Shown here one piece after another: positions 15,442-23,920 of a stretch of DNA of 44,150 nucleotides. The notes under the pieces are model-generated. The model ran no database searches. It worked only from the letters and a program-made list of their open reading frames with translations, and had not been told where the DNA came from. Where the stretch lies: assembly GCA_937910665.1 (NCBI GenBank), contig CALEPR010000017.1, positions 1-44,150 on the forward strand. The letters are read 5' to 3'. The stretch comes from an uncultured Selenomonadales bacterium. Lineage in GTDB: Bacteria > Bacillota > Negativicutes > Selenomonadales > Selenomonadaceae. The position numbers and the translations under genes were made by a program. The stretch's first letter is position 1. Each line of letters opens with the position of its first letter.

Positions 15442-15885
15442 ATGAAAATAACTTTGGTTGCCGTTGGCAAACTGAAAGAAAAATTTTTGACGGATGGAGT
15501 TGCGGAATATTTAAAGCGGCTTCGTCCTTTTGTCAAAATTGAAGTTCGCGAAGTCGCCGAACAAAAATCTGTCGCAGAGGAAGGAAAAAAACTTCTGGCG
15601 CAAGTGCCGAAAGAAAATTTTTTGTGTGTCCTCGACGTGGCAGGAGAATTTTTGACTTCGGAAGATTTTGCGAAAAAAATTGCCAACTTAAATTTGCGTG
15701 GCGTGAGTGACATAACTTTTTTAATTGGCGGAGCTTTCGGTTTGAGCGAAGAAGTCAAACAGGCGGCGAATTTCAGATTGAGTTTTTCGCCGATGACTTT
15801 CACGCATCAAATGGCGCGATTGATTTTAGTCGAACAAATTTACCGCGCCTTCAAAATAAATCGCGGCGAACCTTACCACTACTGA
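15442..15885 (+). CDS. rlmH: 23S rRNA (pseudouridine1915-N3)-methyltransferase RlmH
   Basis: RlmH is a small SPOUT methyltransferase that modifies pseudouridine 1915 in helix 69 of 23S rRNA. The protein has 147 residues and starts MKITLVAVGKLKE. It has the knot motifs FLIGGAFGLSEEVK and MTFTHQMARLILVEQIYRA, and ends in the diagnostic NRGEPYHY. ATG 15442 is chosen over an in-frame TTG two codons upstream because AAGG is six bases from the ATG but abuts the TTG. It follows the htrA pair closely and may be cotranscribed. Confidence 0.96.
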   Translation: MKITLVAVGKLKEKFLTDGVAEYLKRLRPFVKIEVREVAEQKSVAEEGKKLLAQVPKENFLCVLDVAGEFLTSEDFAKKIANLNLRGVSDITFLIGGAFGLSEEVKQAANFRLSFSPMTFTHQMARLILVEQIYRAFKINRGEPYHY

Positions 15886-15886
15886 A

Positions 15887-15913
15887 TTGACAATCAAAAA
15901 CAACTGTTATAAA
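15887..15913 (+). promoter_or_regulatory. Possible promoter of the EFR1 ferredoxin gene
   Basis: A perfect TTGACA (15887-15892) overlaps the end of rlmH, with TATAAA (15908-15913) at a short 15-bp spacing, about 40 bp before the ATG. Confidence 0.45.
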
Positions 15914-15953
15914 ATTTCAAAATGTTTCACAAAAAATTTTGGAGCAAAAATTT

Positions 15954-16727
15954 ATGACAGAAATTTTTTATTTTTCGGCGACAGGCAATTCACTTTACGC
16001 CGCAAGTTTTTTGCAAAAAAGTTTGGACGACGCAAAAATTTTTTCCATGCCGAAAGTTATGCGCGAAAAATTTTTTTCTACAGCGGAGGAGAAAATTGGA
16101 TTTATTTTTCCGCTCCACTATGGCGGCTTGCCGATTTTGGTTGAGGAATTTGTTCGCCGACTCGAAATGCCGAACGCGAAATATATTTTTGCAATTTCGA
16201 CTTGCGGTATTCCATACTTCGGCAGACCTTTCACCGACTTGGACGAAATTCTTGCGGAAAAAAATTTAAAACAAAATGCAAGTTGGTTTCTGCGTCTTGT
16301 GTCGAATTATCTTCCGCTTCGCGACACTGCAGCTGATTGGAGAATAAAAATTCGCTATCGATTCGCTGACAGGAAGTTAAAAAAAATTTCCCGCGCAGTT
16401 TCAGAAAATAAAATTCACAAAACTTGGGAAGTCGGAAAAAATATTTGCAAAAAAATGCATGACGCTTGGGAGAGTCGCCGCGAAAGTTTGGACAAAAATT
16501 TTATCTGCGACATTTCAAAATGCGTTCAGTGCGGTTTCTGTGAAAAAATTTGTCCTGTCGAAAATATTCAGCGACCTGCAGGTTCGCCTGTCTGGAAAAA
16601 TTATTGCGTCGAATGTCTCGGCTGTCTGCATATCTGTCCGAAAAAAGCGATTGACATTGGAGAAGTTACGAAAGGCAGAAAGCGTTACATAAATTGGAAT
16701 ATTAAATCAAAAGATTTGTTGAAATAG
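15954..16727 (+). CDS. EFR1-family flavodoxin/ferredoxin fusion protein
   Basis: This 257-residue protein starts MTEIFYFSATGNSLYAA, a flavodoxin-like FMN-binding start. After about 190 residues it has two 4Fe-4S motifs, CVQCGFCEKICP and CVECLGCLHICP. This combination defines the EFR1 (EFR) group of anaerobe electron-transfer proteins, whose partners are mostly unknown. ATG 15954 is preferred because GGAG lies nine bases upstream; an in-frame TTG earlier overlaps that GGAG. It probably acts in the cytosol. It stands between rlmH and leuA without an obvious functional link. Confidence 0.88.
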   Translation: MTEIFYFSATGNSLYAASFLQKSLDDAKIFSMPKVMREKFFSTAEEKIGFIFPLHYGGLPILVEEFVRRLEMPNAKYIFAISTCGIPYFGRPFTDLDEILAEKNLKQNASWFLRLVSNYLPLRDTAADWRIKIRYRFADRKLKKISRAVSENKIHKTWEVGKNICKKMHDAWESRRESLDKNFICDISKCVQCGFCEKICPVENIQRPAGSPVWKNYCVECLGCLHICPKKAIDIGEVTKGRKRYINWNIKSKDLLK

Positions 16728-16744
16728 ATTTTGGAGGTTACAAA

Positions 16745-18415
16745 ATGCAAAATCACAAAAAATACAGCAAAGGTTACTTTATGCCGCCGGAAATTGATTT
16801 GTCTTGGGCGAGGAAAGAATATCCCGACCGCGCTCCAATTTGGTGCAGCGTTGACCTTCGCGACGGAAATCAGTCGCTCGTCATTCCGATGAGCCTTGAT
16901 GAAAAAATTGAATTTTACAAAACGCTGGTCAAAGTCGGTTTCAAAGAAATTGAAGTCGGTTTTCCTGCCGCGTCTGATACTGAGTATGCGCTGCTCAGAA
17001 AACTTATCGAGGACAATTTAATTCCCGATGACGTGACTGTTCAAGTTTTGACTCAGGCACGCGAACACATTATCAAGAAAACTTTTGAGGCGTTGGAGGG
17101 CGCGAAAAATGCGATCGTCCACGTCTACAATTCGACTTCAGTCGCGCAGCGCGAACAGGTTTTCAAAATGTCGAAGGATGAAATTAAACAAATTGCAGTC
17201 GACGGCGCAAAACTTTTGCTTGAACTTACCGAGAAAGCCGGCGCGGATTATCGCTTTGAATATTCGCCGGAAAGTTTCACAGGAACTGAACCCGAGTACG
17301 CTCTGGAAGTTTGCAACGCAGTTCTGGACGTCTGGCAACCTGTTCTTGACAGGAAACCAATCATAAATATTCCTGTGACTGTGGAAATGTCTATGCCGCA
17401 CGTTTACGCAATGCAAGTTGCCTACATAAATAAAAATTTGAAATATCGCGACAAAGTTATTTTAAGTTTGCATCCGCACAACGACAGAGGCTGCGGAGTC
17501 GCCGATTCCGAAATGGGACTTTTAGCCGGCGCGGACAGGATTGAGGGAACACTTTTCGGAAATGGAGAGCGCACAGGAAATGTTGACATTGTGACTTTGG
17601 CGATGAATATGTTTGCGCTTGGAGTAGATCCGAAACTTGACTTCACGAATATGCCTGAGCTTGTCGAAATGTATGAGCGAGTGACAAGAATGACTGTTCA
17701 CGACAGACAACCTTACGCAGGAGCTTTGGTCTTCACGGCGTTCAGCGGAAGTCATCAAGACGCGATTGCAAAAGGAATGCATTGGCGCGAAGAAAAAAAT
17801 CCCGACCGTTGGACTGTTCCATATCTTCCAATCGATCCTCACGACGTCGGCAGAACTTACGACAAAGATGTTATCAGAATAAATTCGCAGAGCGGAAAAG
17901 GCGGAGTCGGTTTTGTCATGGAACAAAATTACTCAATCGATATGCCCAAAAAAATGCGCGAAGATTTCGGTTACTGCGTCAAGGGCGTTTCCGATCAAAA
18001 ACATAAAGAACTTTTGCCGGACGAAATTTATCAAATTTTCCATGACGAATATGTTAATGTTGAAAAGCCTTACAAGCTGATTGATTTTTCGCTGAAGAAA
18101 GAACCTGACGGAACTCGGTCGGGCAGTGTTGACATGGAAATTGACGGCGAACAAGTTACCTACTCCGCGAGGGGAAATGGAAGACTCGATGCAGTTTCCA
18201 ATGCCTTGCAAAAAAATCTCGGCGTGAAGTATGGAAATTTAACTTACAATGAACATGCGCTGGAGATTGGACAAAGTTCCAGAGCGATTGCTTACATCAG
18301 TATCACGGGCGAGGACGGAAAAATTGTCTGGGGCGCGGGAATGGACACCGACATTATTACAGCTTCAATTCAGGCGTTAGTCAGCGCGATTAACAGAATG
18401 GTCACGAAAAAATAA
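16745..18415 (+). CDS. leuA: 2-isopropylmalate synthase, long (type 2) form
   Basis: LeuA joins acetyl-CoA to 2-oxoisovalerate, the committed step of leucine synthesis. The 556-residue protein has the short N-terminal extension and the IWCSVDLRDGNQSLVIPMS opening of the type 2 enzymes seen in actinobacteria and some Firmicutes. It has the HPHNDRGCG metal-binding motif, the GNGERTGNVD motif, and a C-terminal LeuA regulatory (leucine-binding) domain. The ribosome binding site GGAGG is well placed. No T-box or leader peptide was seen upstream. Other leucine genes are not adjacent; ilvB lies 13 kb away. Confidence 0.94.
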   Translation: MQNHKKYSKGYFMPPEIDLSWARKEYPDRAPIWCSVDLRDGNQSLVIPMSLDEKIEFYKTLVKVGFKEIEVGFPAASDTEYALLRKLIEDNLIPDDVTVQVLTQAREHIIKKTFEALEGAKNAIVHVYNSTSVAQREQVFKMSKDEIKQIAVDGAKLLLELTEKAGADYRFEYSPESFTGTEPEYALEVCNAVLDVWQPVLDRKPIINIPVTVEMSMPHVYAMQVAYINKNLKYRDKVILSLHPHNDRGCGVADSEMGLLAGADRIEGTLFGNGERTGNVDIVTLAMNMFALGVDPKLDFTNMPELVEMYERVTRMTVHDRQPYAGALVFTAFSGSHQDAIAKGMHWREEKNPDRWTVPYLPIDPHDVGRTYDKDVIRINSQSGKGGVGFVMEQNYSIDMPKKMREDFGYCVKGVSDQKHKELLPDEIYQIFHDEYVNVEKPYKLIDFSLKKEPDGTRSGSVDMEIDGEQVTYSARGNGRLDAVSNALQKNLGVKYGNLTYNEHALEIGQSSRAIAYISITGEDGKIVWGAGMDTDIITASIQALVSAINRMVTKK

Positions 18416-18439
18416 ATTTTGATTTTGGAAAAAAAATGA

Positions 18440-18471
18440 ACTCGGCAGGATAAAAATTTTGTCGAGTTTTT
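18440..18471 (+). terminator. Intrinsic terminator after leuA
   Basis: ACTCGGC (18440-18446) pairs with GTCGAGT (18461-18467) and is followed by TTTTTG. An A-run precedes it. Confidence 0.7.
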
Positions 18472-18534
18472 GTTTAAAAATTTTTTGGCAAAAATGTTAT
18501 AATGTCTGCAAAATATTTTTGAGGAGAAATTTTT

Positions 18535-19401
18535 TTGATCGGTAGAGTAATAAAATTTTACAACAGCTTTTTCTTCGCGCAGGTTGAAAAAAAAATATTG
18601 CCTTGCAAACTTCGCGGACTTATGAAGCGCGATAAAAAAATTGGTAGCGCGGTTTTTCCCGGCGATTTTGTGGAAATTTCCGAACTGACTGACGGCGCAG
18701 GCGTGATTGAAAAAGTTTTGCCGCGCCGAAGTTTTTTAAATCGTCCCGCCGTTGCAAATGTCGACAGAATTATTTTGACGTTCGCCGCCGCAAGTCCGAA
18801 TTTAAATCGACTGCTTTTGAATAAGTTCATAACGCTTGCTGAATTTTCCGCGCTCGGCGGAATTATTATCTGCGTGAACAAAATTGATTTGATTGACGAC
18901 GCGAAAAATTTTTTGTCGGAGTATGAAAGTTTATATAAAATTGTTCGCGTTTCGACTTTGACAGGCGAGGGAATTTCCGAACTGGAAAAAATTTTGCGGA
19001 GCGGCGCGACTGTTTTTGCCGGGCCGAGCGGAGTCGGGAAATCTTCTTTGATGAACAAAATTATTCCCGAACTGAATTTGAAAGTCGGCAAGGTTAGCGA
19101 AAAAATTTTGCGCGGCAAGCACACGACAAGAATTTCTGAACTGATTGAGTTTGGCGAAGGTTTTGTAGTCGATACGCCGGGATTCAGTGCGGTGGATCTG
19201 GCAGACGCGGGAATTGATAAAAAAAATTTGCGGAGTTGTTTTAAAGAATTTTCTGCCTTCGCGCAGGATTGTAAATTTTTGAACACTTGCACGCACACGC
19301 ATGAACCGAATTGCAAAGTTAAAGCCGCCGTCGAGGAAGGAAAAATTTTGCGCGGGCGTTACGAAAGTTATTTGTCGATGTTTAAGGAGCTGGAAAAATG
19401 A
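18535..19401 (+). CDS. rsgA: Ribosome small subunit-dependent GTPase RsgA
   Basis: RsgA is a circularly permuted GTPase acting late in 30S maturation. The 288-residue protein has an N-terminal OB-fold, then the GTPase motifs in permuted order: G4 CVNKIDLID, G1 GPSGVGKSSLMN, G3 DTPGFSAVD. It ends in the zinc-knuckle region CKFLNTCTHTHEPNC. The start is TTG, preceded by GAGGAG. A TATAAT at 18498-18503 may be its -10. The stop overlaps the next gene's start (ATGA), so the two are coupled. Confidence 0.95.
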   Translation: MIGRVIKFYNSFFFAQVEKKILPCKLRGLMKRDKKIGSAVFPGDFVEISELTDGAGVIEKVLPRRSFLNRPAVANVDRIILTFAAASPNLNRLLLNKFITLAEFSALGGIIICVNKIDLIDDAKNFLSEYESLYKIVRVSTLTGEGISELEKILRSGATVFAGPSGVGKSSLMNKIIPELNLKVGKVSEKILRGKHTTRISELIEFGEGFVVDTPGFSAVDLADAGIDKKNLRSCFKEFSAFAQDCKFLNTCTHTHEPNCKVKAAVEEGKILRGRYESYLSMFKELEK

Positions 19402-20573
19402 ATTTGGAAAATTTGATAGTCTGCAGAAATTTGCTTGAAGATAAAATTTTCAGCAAAGCGGAGGACGAATTTAAAACCGCCGCAAAACTTATCGAACAGG
19501 CTGAAATTTTAGGTTTGAGCGGAAATCTTTTCAGGAGTTATTTAATTTACAAGTTGGCGCACGAGGAAAATTTAATTTCTGAAACGATTGAAAAAAATTC
19601 CGGAGAAGTCGGCGAAAGTTTGAAAAAAATTTTTGTCCGCGACATTGAAATTTTGTTGCCGATTTTTTTGGAAGAAAATTTTTCCGCGACTTTGGAGGAA
19701 ATAAAAAATTATCAGCCGACAGAAAAAAATAAAGTTGAAAGTTTTATTCTGCTTGAAAAAAATCTTTCAAACTTGCGCGACGCTGAAAAAATTTCGGAAG
19801 TTTTTATCGAACACTACAAAAAATTTGGTGCGGGAGATATTGCCGCCTGTCGAGCCTTTCGCTGGGATTCTGAAAATAAAAATCTTGTCGGCACTAAAAA
19901 TTTTGAAACTATTCGCCTTGAAGATTTAATCGGCTACGCTCATCAGAAAGAATTGCTGACAAAAAATACTGAGGCGTTTCTGGCGAAAAAACCTGCCAAC
20001 AATGTTTTGCTCGTCGGCGCGAGGGGAACGGGAAAATCTTCCGGCGTAAAAGCTCTGGTCAATGAATATTATTCCGAAGGTCTGAGACTTGTGCAAATTA
20101 CAAAACCGCAGCTTAAAGAACTTTCAAAAATTATGGAGACGTTGAGAAAATTTTCTGCGCGGAGATTTATAATTTTTCTGGACGATTTGTCTTTCGATGA
20201 ATCTGAAACCGAATACAAATATTTGAAGTCGGCGATTGAGGGCGGAGTTGAGCCGCGACCGGAAAATGTTTTGATTTACGCGACTTCAAATCGCCGCCAT
20301 CTGATTCGCGAACAAGATTTTGACGACAGGTACAATGACGACAGCGCGAACGAAACAATTTCCCTTTCGGACAGATTTGGTTTGATAATTCATTACTATG
20401 CGCCGACGCAATCTGAATATCTTGAAATTATTCGGCGTATGTTGAAAAAAAATGGCGTGGACTTGGAAGGCGAAAATTTGCGCGTCGAAGGTTTGCGCTG
20501 GGAAATGTCGCACTCGGGACGAAACGGCAGGACGGCTCAGCAATTTGTAAATTATTATCTCGGTCAGCGGTAA
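19398..20573 (+). CDS. DUF815 family AAA+ ATPase
   Basis: This 391-residue protein has an uncharacterised helical N-terminal part (about 1-170) and an AAA-type ATPase C-terminal part. The latter has Walker A GARGTGKSSGVKAL (about 210), Walker B FIIFLDDLSFD and the YATSNRRHLI sensor region, then RYNDDSANETISLSDRFGL. This is the DUF815 family, found in many bacteria, with no agreed function. It is coupled to rsgA by ATGA overlap, which suggests co-expression but not a shared role. A copy of the dispersed CCTAAY repeat begins just after its stop. Confidence 0.88.
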   Translation: MNLENLIVCRNLLEDKIFSKAEDEFKTAAKLIEQAEILGLSGNLFRSYLIYKLAHEENLISETIEKNSGEVGESLKKIFVRDIEILLPIFLEENFSATLEEIKNYQPTEKNKVESFILLEKNLSNLRDAEKISEVFIEHYKKFGAGDIAACRAFRWDSENKNLVGTKNFETIRLEDLIGYAHQKELLTKNTEAFLAKKPANNVLLVGARGTGKSSGVKALVNEYYSEGLRLVQITKPQLKELSKIMETLRKFSARRFIIFLDDLSFDESETEYKYLKSAIEGGVEPRPENVLIYATSNRRHLIREQDFDDRYNDDSANETISLSDRFGLIIHYYAPTQSEYLEIIRRMLKKNGVDLEGENLRVEGLRWEMSHSGRNGRTAQQFVNYYLGQR

Positions 20574-20662
20574 TTCAACTAGGAATGAAACTACAATTCC
20601 TAATTCCTAACTACTCTTATCCCTTAACCCTAAAACTTGTGAATAGAAGTTCTGAAAAAATT
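20574..20662. repeat. Dispersed CCTAAY hairpin repeat after DUF815
   Basis: Just downstream of the stop codon lies CTAGGAAT, a loop GAAACTACA, then ATTCCTAATTCCTAACTACT and CTTATCCCTTAACCC, ending with AACTTGTGAATAGAAGTTCT. The loop is almost the same as in the copy inside the M16C peptidase gene (GAAACCACA). Confidence 0.8.
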
Positions 20663-20675
20663 TTTTGGAAGGAAA

Positions 20676-21248
20676 TTGAAATTGATTTATTGGCAACTTT
20701 TTTTTGAATTTGCGAAAATAAGTTTGGTTTGCGTCGGCGGCGGCTATGCGTCAATGCCGCTGATTCAAGCGTCGGTTGTCGACACTTATCACTGGCTGAC
20801 TCTCGGAGAATTTATAGATATTTTTACAATTTCGCAAATGACTCCGGGACCGATTGGAGTAAATGCGGCAACTTTTGCAGGAATTAAAATTGCAGGGATC
20901 GGAGGAGCAATTTCCGCGACGATGGGATTTGTTACGCCGAGTATTTTTTTGTGCATAGCTTTGGCGAAAATAATTTTTAAGTATGGCGACTTGGGAGCGA
21001 TTCATGGAATTTTGAATGGATTGCGTCCTGCAGTAATCGCTTTAATCGCGGCGGCTTGTTTGAGTTTTATTTTGTTGGCGATTTGGGATGCAGAGGAAAT
21101 GCCGCAAGATTTTTTTGCAACATTTAATTTTGTCGGCGCGATAATTTTAGTCGGCGCATTGATTGCAGTCAGAAAAAAAATCGGCGTGATTAAAATTTTA
21201 ATCGCGTCGGGGGCGGCGGGTTTGATTCTTGGAAATTTATTTCGCTAA
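20676..21248 (+). CDS. chrA: CHR-domain (chromate transporter family) membrane protein, single-domain
   Basis: This 190-residue membrane protein has the motifs VCVGGGYASMPLIQ and SQMTPGPIGVNAATFAG, which define the CHR family. Short-chain CHR proteins usually work as pairs of two different half-proteins encoded in tandem, but only one is here. Family members export chromate in some bacteria; for most of them the natural substrate is unknown. The start is TTG at 20676 or TTG at 20682, both near GGAAGGAAA, so the N-terminus is uncertain by two codons. Its 3' end overlaps the convergent ftsQ by 12 bases. Confidence 0.85.
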   Translation: MKLIYWQLFFEFAKISLVCVGGGYASMPLIQASVVDTYHWLTLGEFIDIFTISQMTPGPIGVNAATFAGIKIAGIGGAISATMGFVTPSIFLCIALAKIIFKYGDLGAIHGILNGLRPAVIALIAAACLSFILLAIWDAEEMPQDFFATFNFVGAIILVGALIAVRKKIGVIKILIASGAAGLILGNLFR

Positions 21249-21977
21249 CTTTATGAAAGGCGCAGTGTAATTAAAATCAATATATTCAATCGGATTTGGA
21301 TTTGTCGCCAAGTCTTTTAGAAAATCTTCAGTCAATCGCGCTTTTTCATCCAGTCGCTCAAGTTTTCCAATTCTGATTTGAATAGATTTTTCTGTGTTCG
21401 TGTAGGCGACAATATAATCTTCGGAAATAATTGCGACTTCGGAAATTTTATTCAGCGACTCGGAATCAAGTTTCTGGAGGAAGGAAAGAATTTTTTTTAC
21501 AAGTTTGTCGTCCACGTCATCGCCGATATATAAATCTCGGACACTCGCGCCGGTTATCATGGGTATCTGCATTTTTTTTAAATTTTTGTAGCTGTCGATA
21601 ATTTTTCCGTTCGCGTCCATATCCACATAGCCATAGTCGCAGACAATAGTTGCGACAGGTTTTCTTTCCTTGACCGTCACCTCCAAAGTTCGCGGCAAAA
21701 TTCTGCGGACGGAAACTTCTTCAATTCGCAAATCTTGTGAAAGTCTGTTTGTTATCGAATCGGTTTCAAGTTTGAAAAGCGGTTCTCCAATGTAAATATT
21801 TCCCACCTTCAAAATATCTTCCTGAGTGAGGTAAGTAGCACCGACAAGTTTTATTTCCTGCAACGTAAAAATCGGCGTATAAACTGCAAGAGCAAGAATC
21901 AAGCCGCTTATCGTCAAAAAAATTATGCCTTTAAAAATTCTGCGTCCGCTTCTTCGCAATTTTTTTATCTTCGCCAA
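21237..21977 (-). CDS. ftsQ: Cell division protein FtsQ/DivIB
   Basis: This single-pass membrane protein of the divisome links FtsL/FtsB and the septal synthase. The 246-residue protein has a basic cytoplasmic start, a transmembrane helix (GIIFLTISGLILALAVY), a POTRA domain (FTLQEIKLVGATYLTQEDIL) and the FtsQ/DivIB beta domain. TTG 21977 is preferred because GGAGG lies eight bases before it. An in-frame GTG at 21992, overlapping the pepP stop, has the GGAGG inside its own codons. It is the last gene of the fabZ-to-ftsQ envelope operon. Confidence 0.88.
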   Translation of the reverse strand: MAKIKKLRRSGRRIFKGIIFLTISGLILALAVYTPIFTLQEIKLVGATYLTQEDILKVGNIYIGEPLFKLETDSITNRLSQDLRIEEVSVRRILPRTLEVTVKERKPVATIVCDYGYVDMDANGKIIDSYKNLKKMQIPMITGASVRDLYIGDDVDDKLVKKILSFLQKLDSESLNKISEVAIISEDYIVAYTNTEKSIQIRIGKLERLDEKARLTEDFLKDLATNPNPIEYIDFNYTAPFIKLAK

Positions 21978-21991
21978 AAAAAATTCCTCCA

Positions 21992-23074
21992 CTAAAGTTC
22001 GATTAAATTTTTTGGACTGCGCGTCAAAGTTTCCGCGCCGCTTTTCGTGACTAAAACTGTATCTTCAATTCTAATTCCTCCGACGTTAGGAATATAAACT
22101 CCCGGCTCATCGGTAACAATCATATTTTCCTGTAAACTTTCGCACTTGCTTAATTTGCTTAAACGCGGCTCCTCATGAATTTCAATTCCAAGACTGTGAC
22201 CGAGTGCGTGAGAAAAATATTCTCCAAGCCCCGCCTGTTCCAATTTCGTGCGGACTGCAGCATCAATTTCTTTTCCGCCTTTTCCGACTTTGATAACTTC
22301 CAAGCCGTGAAGTTGAGCGTCCAAAACTGCGCCGTAAAGTTTCCTCTGATTTTCCGAAGCCTTGCCGACAAAAATTGTCCGCGTCATATCGCTGCAATAG
22401 CCTCCGAAAATTGAACCGAAATCCATCGTCACAAATTCTCCGGCAGAAATTTTTTTATCGCTCGCCACTCCATGCGGCAAACTTCCTCTGACTCCCGACG
22501 CAACTATTGTGTCGAAAGAATTTTTTTCCGCGCCGAACTTCCGCATAAAATATTCCAACTCGGCGGCAATTTCAAATTCAGTTCTGCCGACTTTGATAAA
22601 GTTTAAAATTTCTGCAAAAGCCCTGTCACCAATTTCGCAAGCAGTTTTTATCAATTCAATTTCCGCAGCATCTTTAATTTGCCGAAGTTCGTCAAGTTCG
22701 ACAGATTTCAATTCGACTTCAGGCAAATTTTCTTTCAAGTGACTGTACTCTGCAAAAGTTAAAACTTTTCCTTCAAAGCCGAGCTTTTTAATTTTTAAAT
22801 TTTTTACTTCTTCCTCAATCTTTTTGAAAAGTCCTTCGGTATGTTTTACAATTTCAAAATTTTTTGTTTGCTTTTCTGCCTGTTCGGTATATCTGCCATC
22901 GGTTATCAATTTGCAAAAATTTTTTCCGACAATCAAAACTGCGCTGTCGCCGCGAAAACCGCTGAAATAAAATAAATTCGCCGTCTTGCGAATCAAAACA
23001 GCGTCAACTTCTTCGGCAGAAATTTTTTTCAACAAATTTTCCAGCCGCCCAGAAAAATTAAAATTTATTTCCAA
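21992..23074 (-). CDS. pepP: M24 family Xaa-Pro aminopeptidase
   Basis: This 360-residue cytosolic metallopeptidase removes N-terminal residues ahead of proline. The creatinase-type N-domain is followed by the pita-bread catalytic domain. Metal ligands are visible in VTMDFGS, YCSDMTRTI, HALGHSLGIEIHEEP, IVTDEPGVYI and GGIRIEDTVLV. The TTG start has GGAAGG six bases upstream. It sits between aroQ and ftsQ in the same orientation, with 18 and about 14 bases to its neighbours. Confidence 0.93.
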   Translation of the reverse strand: MEINFNFSGRLENLLKKISAEEVDAVLIRKTANLFYFSGFRGDSAVLIVGKNFCKLITDGRYTEQAEKQTKNFEIVKHTEGLFKKIEEEVKNLKIKKLGFEGKVLTFAEYSHLKENLPEVELKSVELDELRQIKDAAEIELIKTACEIGDRAFAEILNFIKVGRTEFEIAAELEYFMRKFGAEKNSFDTIVASGVRGSLPHGVASDKKISAGEFVTMDFGSIFGGYCSDMTRTIFVGKASENQRKLYGAVLDAQLHGLEVIKVGKGGKEIDAAVRTKLEQAGLGEYFSHALGHSLGIEIHEEPRLSKLSKCESLQENMIVTDEPGVYIPNVGGIRIEDTVLVTKSGAETLTRSPKNLIEL

Positions 23075-23092
23075 CTTGAACCTTCCCTTACC

Positions 23093-23563
23093 TTACACCT
23101 TCAACTTGCGAATTGCAATTTCAAGAGCCGCAACATAACTGTCAATCCCAAATCCTGAAATTTGTCCCAAACAAACCGGAGCGATAACCGAAGTGTGTCG
23201 AAACTCCTCGCGCTTGTGAATGTTCGACAAATGAATTTCAATCACAGGAACAGGAATTGCCGCGATTGCATCACGAAGGGCGATGCTGTAGTGTGTGAGC
23301 GCAGCCGCATTCAGCAAAATAAAATCGTAACGACCCCGCGCTTTTTGAATCGCCTCGACCAGTTCGCCTTCAAAATTCGACTGCAGAAAATTTATTTCGT
23401 CCGCACCGAGTTCTTTCGCTTTCAACTTCAAAATGTTGTTAATGTCAGCCAAAGTTGTTGAGCCATAAATTTCAGGTTCGCGTGTGCCGAGCAAATTTAA
23501 ATTCGGTCCGTTCAGAACTAAAATTCTTTTTGTACTCAAAGTATTTTCAGTAAGCGATGCCAA
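23093..23563 (-). CDS. aroQ: 3-dehydroquinate dehydratase, type II
   Basis: AroQ dehydrates 3-dehydroquinate to 3-dehydroshikimate in the shikimate pathway. The type II motifs are ILVLNGPNLNLLGTREPEIYG, the FLQSNFEGELVEAI segment, LLNAAALTHYSIALRDAI and VIEIHLSNIHKREEFRH. TTG 23563 is chosen because GGAGGAG lies nine bases upstream. This gives a 156-residue protein whose start overlaps the acylphosphatase end by 17 bases. A later in-frame TTG (23539) would give a more typical N-terminus but has no ribosome binding site. Confidence 0.94.
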   Translation of the reverse strand: MASLTENTLSTKRILVLNGPNLNLLGTREPEIYGSTTLADINNILKLKAKELGADEINFLQSNFEGELVEAIQKARGRYDFILLNAAALTHYSIALRDAIAAIPVPVIEIHLSNIHKREEFRHTSVIAPVCLGQISGFGIDSYVAALEIAIRKLKV

Positions 23564-23897
23564 ATTTTTTCTCCTCCCTGTCGACAGGCAAATCTTTAAT
23601 CTCAATGTCGGTAACTTTTGAAAAGCCGTTGCCTTTTTTCAGCCGCGCAATAAGTTCGTCAATATCTTCCGCCGCACCTTGAACTTCCATAGTGACGTCG
23701 CCGTTGCTTAAATTTTTCACCCAACCTGTCAGCCGAAGTTTATTCGCCTCGCCCTGCGTAAAAAATCTGAAACCAACTCCTTGAACTCTGCCGCTCACGG
23801 TTATAGATTTGCGAAGCGCATTTTCCAAATCGATCGGAGCGGACGGAATTTCTTCAGGATCGTTTCGACTGAAAATTTTGTTGAAAAAATCTTTCAC
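23547..23897 (-). CDS. acyP: Acylphosphatase
   Basis: Acylphosphatases hydrolyse carboxyl-phosphate bonds. The family domain starts at ITVSGRVQGVGFRFF, containing the catalytic arginine, and continues with GWVKNLSNGDV, containing the catalytic asparagine. About 30 extra residues precede the domain (KDFFNKIFSRNDPEEIPSA), unusual for this roughly 90-residue family. GTG 23897 is preferred since AAGGAG lies nine bases before it; an earlier GTG lies upstream of that site. The gene overlaps aroQ and follows lpxI. Confidence 0.9.
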   Translation of the reverse strand: MKDFFNKIFSRNDPEEIPSAPIDLENALRKSITVSGRVQGVGFRFFTQGEANKLRLTGWVKNLSNGDVTMEVQGAAEDIDELIARLKKGNGFSKVTDIEIKDLPVDREEKKFGIAY

Positions 23898-23920
23898 GCT
23901 AAATTTCTCCTTCACGTTTT

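Noticed and set aside
14364..15803. Open frame of 479 codons on the minus strand across htrA2 and rlmH
   Set aside because: It is antisense to two well-supported genes, lacks a recognisable domain and ribosome binding site, and similar long antisense frames occur under htrA1.
16728..16744. T-box or leader peptide control of leuA (also looked for before ilvB)
   Set aside because: The gap before leuA is too short and no T-box sequence or leader ORF was seen before either gene.
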